The notes: a model not told the origin generated them from the sequence alone. A stretch of 64,000 nt of DNA from Micromonospora echinofusca (GCF_900091445.1 NZ_LT607733.1:6802001-6866000), one strand, 5' to 3'; positions 53,245-63,050 are shown, counted from the first letter of the stretch. Numbers and translations are program-made.

Positions 53245-53933
53245 GCCGGCGGCCCCCGGGTTGGTTCGACCCGCTGCTGACCCGGCTCGGCAGCGCGCGC
53301 AGCGAAGACTTCACCCGGCTGGTCACCCCGGAGAACGGGGGGCGGGAGAGCGCCGTGCTGGTGCTGCTCGGCGAGGAGCCCGGCGCCGGCCCCGACGTGC
53401 TGGTCCTCCAGCGGGCGGCCACCCTGCGCAACCACGCCGGTCAGCCGGCCTTCCCCGGCGGCGCGGCCGACCCGGAGGACGCCGACGCCCGGGCCACCGC
53501 GCTGCGCGAGGCGAACGAGGAGGTCGGCCTCGACCCGGCCAGCGTCACCGTCCTGACCGAGCTGCCGAAGCTCTGGATCCCGGTCAGCGACTTCGTGGTC
53601 ACCCCGGTGCTCGCCTGGTGGCACGCCCCGCACCCGGTGCACCCCCGGGAGCCGGCCGAGGTGGCGCACGTGGCCCGGCTGCCGGTCACCGAGCTGGTCG
53701 ACCCCGCGAACCGGATGCGGGTCCGCCACCCGAGCGGCTGGATCGGCCCCGCCTTCTCGGCGCGCGGGATGCTGGTCTGGGGCTTCACCGGCGGGGTGCT
53801 GGCCACCCTGCTGGAGATGGGCGGCTGGGCCCGGCCGTGGCCGCGCGACCGGGTCGTGGACCTGCCGCCGAGCGGGGAGGCTCCGGCGCCCTCCGCCGGC
53901 ACCGACGCGGTGGACGAGACGCCGGTGCGCTGA
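53241..53933 (+). CDS. NUDIX hydrolase, CoA-diphosphatase type
   Basis: 230 aa from GTG at 53241. The NUDIX box GGAADPEDADARATALREANEEVGL matches Gx5Ex7REUxEExGU, and the preceding LQRAATLRNHAGQPAFPGG is the CoA-pyrophosphatase signature. It should cleave CoA, or oxidised CoA, into phosphopantetheine and ADP derivatives. Coupled to tlpA by a 4-nt overlap; conserved order with marP. Confidence 0.93.
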   Translation: MSRRPPGWFDPLLTRLGSARSEDFTRLVTPENGGRESAVLVLLGEEPGAGPDVLVLQRAATLRNHAGQPAFPGGAADPEDADARATALREANEEVGLDPASVTVLTELPKLWIPVSDFVVTPVLAWWHAPHPVHPREPAEVAHVARLPVTELVDPANRMRVRHPSGWIGPAFSARGMLVWGFTGGVLATLLEMGGWARPWPRDRVVDLPPSGEAPAPSAGTDAVDETPVR

Positions 53934-53996
53934 CCGGACGGTCACCTTCGGCAAGCGATGGTCATCTCGCGGGCCCGGTGCCCGTACGCTTGACGC

Positions 53997-55175
53997 GTGT
54001 CCGCCGTGGATCTCGTACTGCTGCTGCTCATGCTCGTGTTCGCGATCAGCGGATACCGCCAGGGCTTCGTCATCGGGGTGCTGTCGTTCTCCGGCTTCTT
54101 CCTGGGCGCGCTCCTGGGCCTCCAGCTGGGGCCGTTGCTGGCCCGGCAGTTCGTCGACAGCGGCACCCGGGTGCTGGTGTCGCTGGTGGCGATCTTCGGG
54201 CTGGCGGTGGTCGGGCAGGCGCTCGCCGGCTGGCTCGGTTCACACCTGCGCAAGACGATCACCAGCGACGTCGGCAAGCGGGTCGACGACGTCGGCGGGG
54301 CGTTCGTCTCGCTCTTCGCCGTCCTACTGGTCGCCTGGCTCGTCGCGGTGCCGCTCGGCTCGTCGTCGCTGCCCTGGCTGGCCTCCTCGGTACGCAACAG
54401 CGCGCTGCTCACGGTGGTCGACCGGGTCCTACCCGATGAGGCGCAGCAGCTCTCCACGGCGCTGCGCGACACCGTCGACACCAACGGCTTCCCCGACGTC
54501 TTCGGCGACCTGGCACCCACCCGGGCCCGGCAGGTGTCGCCGCCCGACCCGGCGCTCGCCGGCTCCCAGGTGGTCGTCAACAGCCAGCGATCGGTGGTCA
54601 AGGTGCTCGGCTCCGCCCCGAGCTGTTCGCGCCGGATCGAGGGCTCCGGCTTCGTCTACGCCGACGACCGGGTGATGACCAACGCGCACGTCGTCGCCGG
54701 CACCCGGTCCACGGTCGTGGAGCTGAACGGCGACCGGTACGACAGCAAGGTGGTCGTCTACGACCCCGACCGGGACCTGGCCGTGCTGCACGTGCCCGGG
54801 CTGCCCGGCCCGTCGATGCGCTTCGCCGCCGGCAACGCGGGCAGCGGCGCGGACGCGATCGTGCTGGGCTTCCCGCTCGACGGCCCGTACAACGCGCAGT
54901 CGGCGCGGATCCGGGACGTCGACCGGATCACCGGGCCGGACATCTACTCCGCCGGCAACGTGACCCGGGAGGTCTACACGATCCGGGCGCTCGTGCAGAG
55001 CGGCAACTCGGGCGGCCCGCTTGTCTCCTCGAACGGGCTGGTTCTCGGGGTGATCTTCGCGGCGGCGGCCGACGACCCGAACACCGGCTTCGCGGTGACC
55101 GCGGCCGAGGCCCGTCCCGTCGCCCTCGCCGGCGCCGAGCGCACCCGGGCCGTCGGCACCGGCGAATGCACCTGA
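53997..55175 (+). CDS. marP: MarP-type membrane serine protease
   Basis: 392 aa from GTG at 53997. Four membrane helices in the first ~130 residues (CvpA-like), then a chymotrypsin/HtrA-fold domain outside. Triad: His231 in TNAHVVAG, Asp260 in PDRDLAVLHV, Ser338 in QSGNSGGPL, close to the positions in M. tuberculosis MarP. Two Cys (C210-region and the C-terminal ECT) may form a redox-sensitive disulfide. MarP protects against acid and oxidative stress, acting on a peptidoglycan hydrolase in mycobacteria. End of the conserved block. Confidence 0.94.
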   Translation: MSAVDLVLLLLMLVFAISGYRQGFVIGVLSFSGFFLGALLGLQLGPLLARQFVDSGTRVLVSLVAIFGLAVVGQALAGWLGSHLRKTITSDVGKRVDDVGGAFVSLFAVLLVAWLVAVPLGSSSLPWLASSVRNSALLTVVDRVLPDEAQQLSTALRDTVDTNGFPDVFGDLAPTRARQVSPPDPALAGSQVVVNSQRSVVKVLGSAPSCSRRIEGSGFVYADDRVMTNAHVVAGTRSTVVELNGDRYDSKVVVYDPDRDLAVLHVPGLPGPSMRFAAGNAGSGADAIVLGFPLDGPYNAQSARIRDVDRITGPDIYSAGNVTREVYTIRALVQSGNSGGPLVSSNGLVLGVIFAAAADDPNTGFAVTAAEARPVALAGAERTRAVGTGECT

Positions 55176-55179
55176 CCGG

Positions 55180-56019
55180 TCAGGCTCCCGCCGTCGGCCC
55201 GTGACCTGCCGTCGGCCCGTGACCTGCCGTCGGCCCGTGACCCGCCGTCGGTTCCCGGCCCGCCAGCGGTTCCCGGCCCGACGGCGGCGCGGGGCGGCCG
55301 GGTGGGGCGGCCCGCCAGACGGTGAGGGCGGCGGCCGTCGCGGCCACCACGGCCGCGCCGAGCAGCCAGCCGGCCAGCACGTCGCTGGTCCAGTGCACGC
55401 CGAGGGCCACCCGGCTGAACCCGGTCACCAGGGCCAGCAGCAGGGCGGCCGTCCACACCACCGGGCGCGCCGCCGGCCGTGCGCGCGGGAGGAACACCAC
55501 CAGCAGCACCCCGGCGGCGAGGGCGGCGTTGAGCGTGTGCCCGGACGGGAAGGCCAGGCCGGGCGCCTCGGCCACCGGATCGGGCAGATCCGGCCGGGGC
55601 CGACCGACGAGCAGCTTGAGCAGCGGGCCGAGCAGGCCGCCGACCGCCATGGTGACGGCCACCCAGACGGCCAACTGCCGGGCCTGGCGGTGGAGCAGCC
55701 AGAGCACCAGGACCAGGGCCGCCGCGCGCAGCGGCATCGGGGCGAACACGTCGGTCACCAGGGCCATCAGGCGTACCCACGCCGGATGGTCGGCGGCGAG
55801 GCCGGCCAGCGCGCCGGTGACCGCCGTGTCGAGCTGGCGCAGCGGGGGCCAGTCTCCCAGCACCAGGAACGCCAGCAGCGTGAACGGCACCGCCACCAGG
55901 AACGCGGCGGTCGCGGCGAGGGTCAGCCGCAGGCCCCGCGCGTGCTCCGGGTGCAGGCGGCGGTCACGCCACGAGGAACGCGGCGGGGCGACGAGGGTAC
56001 GCGGGCCGGACGGGCTCAT
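55180..56019 (-). CDS. PAP2-family membrane phosphatase
   Basis: 279 aa. Six membrane helices and the three PAP2 motifs: KLLVGRPRPD, FPSGHTLN and SRVALGVHWTSDVLAG with catalytic His. Likely a lipid phosphatase for undecaprenyl or phosphatidyl phosphates. The C-terminal ~40 aa are low-complexity, ending in GHGPTA repeats with no counterpart in ordinary PAP2 proteins. Convergent with marP; stops 4 nt apart. Confidence 0.9.
   Translation of the reverse strand: MSPSGPRTLVAPPRSSWRDRRLHPEHARGLRLTLAATAAFLVAVPFTLLAFLVLGDWPPLRQLDTAVTGALAGLAADHPAWVRLMALVTDVFAPMPLRAAALVLVLWLLHRQARQLAVWVAVTMAVGGLLGPLLKLLVGRPRPDLPDPVAEAPGLAFPSGHTLNAALAAGVLLVVFLPRARPAARPVVWTAALLLALVTGFSRVALGVHWTSDVLAGWLLGAAVVAATAAALTVWRAAPPGRPAPPSGREPLAGREPTAGHGPTAGHGPTAGHGPTAGA
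55190..55243 (-). repeat. three tandem 18-bp repeats in PAP2 3' end
   Basis: GCCGTCGGCCCGTGACCT repeats three times (last base varied), encoding GHGPTA three times. Diverged units precede it. Slippage-prone; copy number may vary between strains. Confidence 0.9.
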
Positions 56020-56065
56020 GACATCCGTCCTACCCGCGACGCGGCCCGGTCAGACCCGTTGCGGC

Positions 56066-57472
56066 TCAGCCTGGCGGCAGGCGGCGCCATGTCGCGGCGG
56101 CGCGCCGGTGCGAGGCCAGCGGAGTCCACTGGCGGAACCGGCGCACCATCAGCGCCGCCCCGGTCAGCAGGGCGACGAAGAACGCGGCCCCGGTCCAGAG
56201 CTGCTCCGGCGTGGTCTCCTCCTGCGTACCCGCAGGCTGCGCCGCCCACCGGGACTGCTGGCGCGGCACGGTGAAGCCACGCGGGTCGCCGCCGACCCCC
56301 GCGACGTCGGGCTGCGCCGCCCCCGGTGCCGGCCCGAACCCGACCACGCCCGGGGAGGACTGGTCGTCCAGCGGGTTGCGGCCCACCGGGCCCACCTCGG
56401 CGTCAAGCGCGGCGACCGGGTCGACCATGCCGTACCCGAAGCGGTCGTCCCGGCCGGTCGGACCGATGTCGCGGGCGGTGGTGAGCAGGCGGTTGACCAC
56501 GTCGCCGGCGGGCATCTCGGGGTAGCGGGCCCGCACCAGCGCGGCGGTGGCGGCGACCAGCGGCGCCGCGAAGCTGGTGCCCTGCACCCGCCAGTAGCCG
56601 CCCGGCCGGGCCCCGACGAGGCCGGTGGCGGGGGCGGTCAGCACGGTGGCCCGCCCGGTGATCGAACCGGACCAGAGGTTGTCGCTGTCGCGCTCCGAAC
56701 CGGCGACCGCGATGACGCCCGGCTCGCGGGCCGGGTACCAGACCTTCGCGTTGGCCGCGTCGCCCAGGTTGCCGGTGCAGGCGACCACGACGACGTCCCG
56801 GACGAAGGCGTAGTCGAGCGCGGCCGCCAGGGCGGGGCTGTCGCCGCTGCCGCCGAGGGACAGGTTGATCACGCGGGCGCCGTTGTCGACGGCCCAGCGC
56901 ACGCCCTTGGCGACGATCAGCGCGTCGTCGTAGCGGTTCTCGGCGTCGAGGACGCGCACCGGGAGGATCCGGGCGTCCGGCGCGAGGCCGACGGCCCCCC
57001 GCTCGTCGTCGTTTCGGCCGGCGATCAGCGCGGCCACGGTGGTGCCGTGGCCGACCGGATCGGGACTGCCGGTCGCACCCCGGGGCGCGACCAAATCGAG
57101 GCCGGGCAGCACCTGGCCGGCCAGGTCGGGATGGGTGGCGTCCACACCGGAGTCGACCACCGCGACGGTGACGCCCTCGCCGGTCGAGCTGCGCCAGGCG
57201 GTCTTCGCCCGCAACACGTCGAGCTGCCACTGCTCGTCGCGGACCTGGTCGGGGCGCTTCCTGCCGTCGGGCGCCGCGAACGCCACCGGAACGACGGCGA
57301 CCGGCTGATGGAGGACGGGTAGGGCGGCGGGCTGCCGAGGGGCGGCGCCGGCTGCCGGCACCGGAGCCGCGACCGACACGACGGCGGCCGCCAGGCCGAG
57401 CAACGTACGTCCGGCGATCCGCCGAGCCGCTGGCGGACAGCTGTGCCGCACGGTCGTCACATCCTCAGGCAT
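56066..57472 (-). CDS. mycP: mycosin subtilase of type VII secretion
   Basis: 468 aa. Signal peptide near residues 18-45. Subtilisin triad: VVDSGVD (Asp), VGHGTTVAALIAG (His), VQGTSFAAPLVAA (Ser). A linker with two disulfide-free stretches leads to a C-terminal membrane anchor (LWTGAAFFVALLTGAALMVRRF). MycP anchors to and stabilises the ESX membrane complex and processes some substrates. It lies 110 nt downstream of eccC on the same strand. Confidence 0.94.
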   Translation of the reverse strand: MPEDVTTVRHSCPPAARRIAGRTLLGLAAAVVSVAAPVPAAGAAPRQPAALPVLHQPVAVVPVAFAAPDGRKRPDQVRDEQWQLDVLRAKTAWRSSTGEGVTVAVVDSGVDATHPDLAGQVLPGLDLVAPRGATGSPDPVGHGTTVAALIAGRNDDERGAVGLAPDARILPVRVLDAENRYDDALIVAKGVRWAVDNGARVINLSLGGSGDSPALAAALDYAFVRDVVVVACTGNLGDAANAKVWYPAREPGVIAVAGSERDSDNLWSGSITGRATVLTAPATGLVGARPGGYWRVQGTSFAAPLVAATAALVRARYPEMPAGDVVNRLLTTARDIGPTGRDDRFGYGMVDPVAALDAEVGPVGRNPLDDQSSPGVVGFGPAPGAAQPDVAGVGGDPRGFTVPRQQSRWAAQPAGTQEETTPEQLWTGAAFFVALLTGAALMVRRFRQWTPLASHRRAAATWRRLPPG

Positions 57473-57582
57473 TCATCGCGACGCAAACATGACGATCGGA
57501 GATTACCGGTTCTCCGCCGCCTCGCGGGGCGTTCCGGGGACACTGGTCACGACCGCCCCACGGGACGCTCCCGGGGCACCGG

Positions 57583-60500
57583 TCACGGCGGCGGCAGATG
57601 GGCCAGCTGGACCAGGCGTACGCCCTCGCGCCGGGTGACCAACCGGCCGCGCCCCGGGGGCAGCGGGCCGGGCCGGACCGGGCCGACCAGCGCCCCCTCC
57701 TCCGGGCTGCCCGCCATCACCAGCCCCGAGGTGGAGAGCTCGCGCAGGCGCTGCACGAGCGGCTCGTACTGGGCCCGGCCGGCACCGCCCGAGCGGCGGG
57801 CGAGCACCAGGTGCAGCCCGACGTCCCGGGCGTGCGGCAGGTGCTCCTCCAGGGCCCGCAGCGGGTTGGACGGCCCGCTCGCGACCAGGTCGTAGTCGTC
57901 GACCAGCACGAACAGCTCCGGCCCGGACCACCACGACCGCTGCCGCAACTGCGCAGGCGTGACGTCGGGCCCCGGCACCCGCCCCGCCATGTAGCCGGCG
58001 GCCGACTCGATCAGGTCGGTGGTGTGCGCCGCGGCGGAGCCGTACCCGATCAGGTGCGGCGACGCCGACTCCGTCAGGTCCACCAGGCTGCGGCGGTAGT
58101 CGACCAGGATGACCCGGGCCTGCTCGGGGGTGAACCGGGTCATGATCGAGGTGGCCAGCGCACGCAGGAACGACGACTTGCCGCACTCGGCGTCGCCGAA
58201 GACCACGAAGTGCGGCTCGGTGGCGAAGTCCAGCACCACCGGGCGCAGGTCCGCCTCGGCGATCCCCACCGGGATGCGCAGGCCGGTGGTCGCGGTCAGG
58301 TCCAGCTCGGCGTACGGGAGCACCGGCGGCAGCAGCCGCACCGGGGGCGCGACGGGGCCGGTCCAGCTTCCGGCGGCCTGCTTGACCAGGTCCGTCGTGT
58401 CCCCGCCGGACGCGGCGAGCTGCGGCAGCGCGGTGAGGAAGTGCAGGCTCTCCGCCGTGATGCCCCGGCCGGGGGTCTTCTCCGGCACGTTCGTCGCCGC
58501 CCGGCGGGCCACCAGCGAGTCGGCGGGGTCGCCGAGGCGCAGCTCCAGCCGGGAGCCGAAGAGGTCCCGGATCGCCGGCCGGAAGTCCAGCCAGCGCACC
58601 GCCGTCGCCACCACGTGCACCCCGTACGACAGCCCCCGGGTGGCGAGGTCGGTGATGAGCGGCTCCAGGTCGTCGTACTCGCCGCGCAGTGTGGCCCAGC
58701 CGTCCACCACCAGGAACACGTCGCCGAACGGGTCGGCCCCGGGCTGGTCGGTGCCCGCCAACGCGGCCCGCCGCTGCCGCCAGGTCGCCATCGACTCCAC
58801 GCCCAGCTCGGCGAAGCGTCGTTCCCGGTCGACCAGCAGCGTCGCGATCTCGCCGACCGTACGCCGCACGGCCGTCGGATCGGCGCGGCCGGCGACCCCG
58901 CCGACGTGCGGCAGGTCGCGCAGCGCGGCCAGCCCGCCGCCGCCGAAGTCGAGGCAGTAGACCTGCACCTCGGCCGGGGTGTGGGTGAGCGCCAGGGCGC
59001 AGATCAGCGTGCGCAGCGCGGTCGACTTGCCGCTCTGCGGGCCGCCGATCACCGCGACGTGGCCGGCGGCGCCGTCCAGCGCCAGCCAGAGCAGGTCACG
59101 GCGCTGCTCGAAGGGCTTGTCGACGACCGCCACCGGCACCTGGAGCGCGCCGTGCAGCTCCGGGTTGCCGAAGGTGAGACCGCGCGCCGGGTCGGCGCCG
59201 ACCGGGCCGAGCAGCTCGTCCAGCGCCGGTGCCCGGCCGAGCGGGGGGAGCCAGACCTGGTGGGCGGGCGGCCCCTGGCCGGCGAGCCGGTCGACCATCA
59301 GCTCCAGCAGGCTCTCCGTGCCGCCCTCTTCGGCCGTGGCGGGCAGGGCGGGCGGCCCGACCGGCTCCGGCTTGGGCACGAGGTGGGTGGAGAAGGCGAG
59401 CAGGCGCGGGGCCCCGGTGCCGCCCGCGCCCGGTGCGGCGCCGCGTCGGCGCAGCGCCCCCGAGACGTACGCGGCCTTGAACCGCACCAGCGGTTCGGTG
59501 CCGAAGCGCAGGTAGCCGTGGCCGGGGGAGCGGGGCAGTTCGTGCGCGTCCGGCACCCCGAGCACCGTGCGGGACTCCAGCGCCGAGAAGGTCCGCAGCC
59601 CGATTCGGTACGACAGGTGGGTGTCCAGCCCTCGGAGCCGGCCCTCCTCCAGCCGCTGCGAGGCCAGCAGCAGGTGCACGCCGAGCGACCGGCCCAGCCG
59701 GCCGATCTGCACGAACAGGTCGATGAAGTCGGGCTTGGCCGAGAGCAGCTCGGAGAACTCGTCGCAGATCAGCAGCAGCGACGGCAGCGGGGCGAGCGGG
59801 GTGCCGGCGGCCCGGGCCCGCTCGTAGTCGCGCAGGCTCGCGAAGTTGCCGGCCCGGCGCAGCAGCTCCTGGCGGCGGACCAGCTCCCCGTTGATGGCGT
59901 CGACCATCCGGTCGACCAGCGGCAGCGCGTCGGCCAGGTTGGTGATCACCGCGGCGGTGTGCGGCAGCCGGTCGAAGGAAGCGAAGGTCGCACCGCCCTT
60001 GAAGTCGATCAGTACGAAGTTGAGCTGCTCCGAGCTGTGCGTGGCGGCCAGCCCGAGCACCAGGGTGCGCAGCAGTTCCGACTTGCCGGAGCCGGTCGCC
60101 CCGATCAGCAGGCCGTGCGGCCCCATCCCGTCCTGCGCCGACTCCTTCAGGTCCAGCTCGATGGCGCCGCCGTCGGTGCCCACCCCGATGGGCACCCGCA
60201 GCCGCTCCCGGGCGGACCGGGGCGCCCACCCCTGCTCGGCCGTGAAGCTCTCCGGGGCGCCGAGACCGAGCAGCTCGGGCAGGCCCAGCTCGGCGCCCGG
60301 CGGGGCGTCCGGGCCGCGGGCCGCGGTGGCCAGCCGCAGCGGGGCGAGCCGGCGGGCGACGGCCTCGGCGTCGACGAGGTCCAGCCGGTCCGCCGTACCC
60401 ACCTCGGCGTGCCCCTCCGCCGAGTGGGAGCGCAGCCGGCCCCGGCGCAGCTCCAGCAGCAGCGCGAACCGGTCCAGCAGGCGCGGCGGCGGGGTGTCCA

Positions 60501-61548
60501 GGTCGATGATCGTGACGGCGTCGATCCCGCCGTCGCCGGTCAGGTCGGTGGCCCCCGTCAGGTCGCCCCCGTCGAGCACCACCACCACGTGCGGGCCGTC
60601 GGTGGCCGGGCCGGCGGGGCTGAACCGGGACCGGCTGGCCAGCACCTCGTCGAGCAGCCCCTCCAGCTCGGTCCCCGCGCTGGTGACCAGCCGGACCGGG
60701 CCGAGCGCGTCGGTGCGGGTGGGGTGGTGGGCGTGCGGCAGCCACTTGACCCACTCCCAGGCGGCCCGCCGCTCCGGCCCGGCGCAGACGGCGACGAGCA
60801 GCTCGTCGGGGGCGTGGAAGACCGCGAGCTGGGCGAGCATCGCCCGGGCCAGCGCCTGGGCGGCGGGCCCGTCGCCGCCGGTCGGGCCGGCGTCGCGTAC
60901 GAAGACCCGGGCGAAGCTGCGCAGCGACAGCGCCACCGGCAGGTCGGGCACCACGGCGTACGCGTCCAGGAACCGGCGCAGCGCGCCGGCGGTCATCGGT
61001 TCCAGCTCCTCCAGCGGGCGGGTGACCGGCGGGACCAGCGGGGTGGCGAGGGTCTGCGGGCCGACGGCGACCCGGACCACCGCGAAGTCCGGGTCGGTGG
61101 GGCGGCGTTCCCAGACCCGGTGGCTGTCGACGGTCGACCAGAGCCGGCCGGGGTCGGGGTGCCGGTAGTAGAGCCCGGCGCGCTGCTGCCCGGCGGTCTG
61201 CCGGACCCGGCGCCGCAGCACGGTCAGGTGCCGCAGGTAGTCCCGCCGGGCGGCCATCATCTCCGATTTCTTCGGGGTGCCGGAGGCGCTGCCCCACGAG
61301 GTCACCAGCATGGCCAGCGAGGAGAGCCCGAACATCCCACCGACCACGTACGAGTAGGCGCCCCCGCCGCGGCCGAACATCATCGCCATCGCCACGGTGC
61401 CGCCGAGCATGGGCAGCACCATGAGCAGTTGCTGCCAGCGCCCGCCGGCGACGGCGGGGATCTCCGGCGGCGCGTCCACCGGCAGCTCACCCACCGGGAT
61501 CTCCGGCGCCGGTCGGCGGGGTGGCCGCTTGATGACGACAGTGGACAC
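57583..61548 (-). CDS. eccC: EccC-type FtsK/SpoIIIE ATPase of type VII secretion
   Basis: 1321 aa in one chain. Two membrane helices (about 38-85). Three ATPase domains with P-loops GATGSGKSELLRT, GGPQSGKSTALRT and GDAECGKSSFLRA; only the first has a clean Walker B (LLLICDEFSELL), the second has LVVDGW and the third LFVLVDDYDLV. It is the motor and substrate-recognition subunit of an ESX system. Fused eccCa-eccCb is the common actinomycete form. No esxA/B pair, eccB or eccE gene is within the window. Confidence 0.95.
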   Translation of the reverse strand: MSTVVIKRPPRRPAPEIPVGELPVDAPPEIPAVAGGRWQQLLMVLPMLGGTVAMAMMFGRGGGAYSYVVGGMFGLSSLAMLVTSWGSASGTPKKSEMMAARRDYLRHLTVLRRRVRQTAGQQRAGLYYRHPDPGRLWSTVDSHRVWERRPTDPDFAVVRVAVGPQTLATPLVPPVTRPLEELEPMTAGALRRFLDAYAVVPDLPVALSLRSFARVFVRDAGPTGGDGPAAQALARAMLAQLAVFHAPDELLVAVCAGPERRAAWEWVKWLPHAHHPTRTDALGPVRLVTSAGTELEGLLDEVLASRSRFSPAGPATDGPHVVVVLDGGDLTGATDLTGDGGIDAVTIIDLDTPPPRLLDRFALLLELRRGRLRSHSAEGHAEVGTADRLDLVDAEAVARRLAPLRLATAARGPDAPPGAELGLPELLGLGAPESFTAEQGWAPRSARERLRVPIGVGTDGGAIELDLKESAQDGMGPHGLLIGATGSGKSELLRTLVLGLAATHSSEQLNFVLIDFKGGATFASFDRLPHTAAVITNLADALPLVDRMVDAINGELVRRQELLRRAGNFASLRDYERARAAGTPLAPLPSLLLICDEFSELLSAKPDFIDLFVQIGRLGRSLGVHLLLASQRLEEGRLRGLDTHLSYRIGLRTFSALESRTVLGVPDAHELPRSPGHGYLRFGTEPLVRFKAAYVSGALRRRGAAPGAGGTGAPRLLAFSTHLVPKPEPVGPPALPATAEEGGTESLLELMVDRLAGQGPPAHQVWLPPLGRAPALDELLGPVGADPARGLTFGNPELHGALQVPVAVVDKPFEQRRDLLWLALDGAAGHVAVIGGPQSGKSTALRTLICALALTHTPAEVQVYCLDFGGGGLAALRDLPHVGGVAGRADPTAVRRTVGEIATLLVDRERRFAELGVESMATWRQRRAALAGTDQPGADPFGDVFLVVDGWATLRGEYDDLEPLITDLATRGLSYGVHVVATAVRWLDFRPAIRDLFGSRLELRLGDPADSLVARRAATNVPEKTPGRGITAESLHFLTALPQLAASGGDTTDLVKQAAGSWTGPVAPPVRLLPPVLPYAELDLTATTGLRIPVGIAEADLRPVVLDFATEPHFVVFGDAECGKSSFLRALATSIMTRFTPEQARVILVDYRRSLVDLTESASPHLIGYGSAAAHTTDLIESAAGYMAGRVPGPDVTPAQLRQRSWWSGPELFVLVDDYDLVASGPSNPLRALEEHLPHARDVGLHLVLARRSGGAGRAQYEPLVQRLRELSTSGLVMAGSPEEGALVGPVRPGPLPPGRGRLVTRREGVRLVQLAHLPPP

Positions 61549-61649
61549 TCGACCTCCTGACAGCGCTCGGTAACCCGAGCCTGGCTCATGGTAGGTAAAG
61601 TCCTGTCGTCCGCGCAGCCACCAACCCCGCCGGAGATGGAGATCAGTCG

Positions 61650-63050
61650 ATGACGATCGGGTTGGCCCGGGTCACCATCAGCGCCCCTCAGCGGCGGGTG
61701 GACGTCGCCCTGCCCGAGCAGGTGCCCCTGGCCGAGCTGCTGCCCGAGGTGCTGCGGCACGCCGGCGAAGGGCTCGCCGACGACGGCGAACGGCACGGCG
61801 GCTGGGTGCTGCGGCGCACCGACGGCGCCGTCCTGGCCACCGCGCAGGCGCTGCTGCCCCAGGGGGTCCGCGACGGCGAGGTGCTGCACCTCGTGCCGGC
61901 CCGCGCCGAGTGGCCCGAACTGGAGTACGACGACGTGGTCGAGGCGATCGCCGACGGTGCCCGGCGGCGCGGCGGGGCGTGGTCACCCGCCGCCACCCGG
62001 GCCGCCGCCCTGGCCGGGGCCGCCGTGCCGCTCGCCGTCGGGCTGCTCGCCGTGACGGCCGGCGGGCCGGCGCACGAGGCGGCCTGGCCGGCCGCCGCCG
62101 TGGTGGCGCTCCTGCTCACCCTCGCCGGGGTGGTGGCGTCCCGGGCCCACGACGACGGGCCGGCGGGCGCGACCCTGGGCGGCTACGCCCTGCCGTACGC
62201 GGCGGCGGCGGGCGCCCTCGCGGTCACCTCCGGCGACCCGGTCGGGCCGGTGCCGGGGCTGCGCTGGATCGGCGCGCCCGAGCTGCTGGCCGGCTCGGTG
62301 GCGCTGCTGTTGGTGTCGGTGCTCGGGCTGGTCGGCGTCGCCACCCGGCTACGGGTCTTCGTGGCGGGCGCCACCGTCGGGGCTGCCGGCGCGCTGGCGG
62401 CCCTCGGCGGGCTGCTGCTCAGCCCGGCCGGCACGGCGGCGGTGCTGCTCTGCGTGCTGGTCTTCGCCGTGGGGGCGGTGCCGCTGCTGGCCATCCGGCT
62501 CGGCAAGGTGCCGCTGCCCCCGATCACCCTGCCCACCGGCGATCCGGGTGGCGCCGACCGGGCCCGCGACCTGCCCGACCGGGACCGGGTCTACGCGGCG
62601 GTGGCCCGCACCGAGGAGATGCTCACCGGAATGCTGCTCGGGCACGCGGTGCTGGCGGTCGCCGCCGCGGTGGTGCTGGGCCTCTCGGGCGGGACGGCCG
62701 GCCGGCTGCTGGTGGCGGTCGCCGCGGCCGTGCTGCTGCTGCGCTCCCGGCTGTTCGTGTCGCTGCGCCACCGGGTGCCGACCGTCGCCGCCGGGCTCGC
62801 CGGGTACGCGGTGCTGGGCGCCGTCCTCGTCGACGGCTCCGGTCCGACGGGCCGGCTGGCGCTGGTCGTCGGCGGGCTGATGCTGGCCCTCGTGGCGGTG
62901 GCCGCCGGCACCACGTACGCCCGCCGGCCGGTCTCCCCGTACGTCGGCCGGCTCGCGGACCTGACCGACACCGCCCTGGTGGTGTCGGTGGTGCCCGTGG
63001 CCTGCGCGGTCCTCGACCTGTACGAGCGGGCCCGGGGGCTGCTCAGCTGA
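61650..63050 (+). CDS. eccD: EccD-type integral membrane channel subunit
   Basis: 466 aa from ATG at 61650. The first ~90 residues form a ubiquitin-like domain (LARVTISAPQRRVDVALPEQVPLAELLPEVLRHAGEGL). Eleven membrane helices follow from about residue 113. The helix-loop with IRLGKVPLPPI and RVYAAVARTEEMLTGML is typical of EccD. It forms the core membrane vestibule with EccB/C/E. Divergent from eccC with about 100 nt between, so both share a control region. Confidence 0.93.
   Translation: MTIGLARVTISAPQRRVDVALPEQVPLAELLPEVLRHAGEGLADDGERHGGWVLRRTDGAVLATAQALLPQGVRDGEVLHLVPARAEWPELEYDDVVEAIADGARRRGGAWSPAATRAAALAGAAVPLAVGLLAVTAGGPAHEAAWPAAAVVALLLTLAGVVASRAHDDGPAGATLGGYALPYAAAAGALAVTSGDPVGPVPGLRWIGAPELLAGSVALLLVSVLGLVGVATRLRVFVAGATVGAAGALAALGGLLLSPAGTAAVLLCVLVFAVGAVPLLAIRLGKVPLPPITLPTGDPGGADRARDLPDRDRVYAAVARTEEMLTGMLLGHAVLAVAAAVVLGLSGGTAGRLLVAVAAAVLLLRSRLFVSLRHRVPTVAAGLAGYAVLGAVLVDGSGPTGRLALVVGGLMLALVAVAAGTTYARRPVSPYVGRLADLTDTALVVSVVPVACAVLDLYERARGLLS

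Noticed and set aside
57598..61560. A 1320-codon open frame on the plus strand opposite eccC
   Set aside because: It is a GC-bias shadow: low-complexity Arg/Gly/Gln-rich text with no motif, exactly antisense to a clear EccC.
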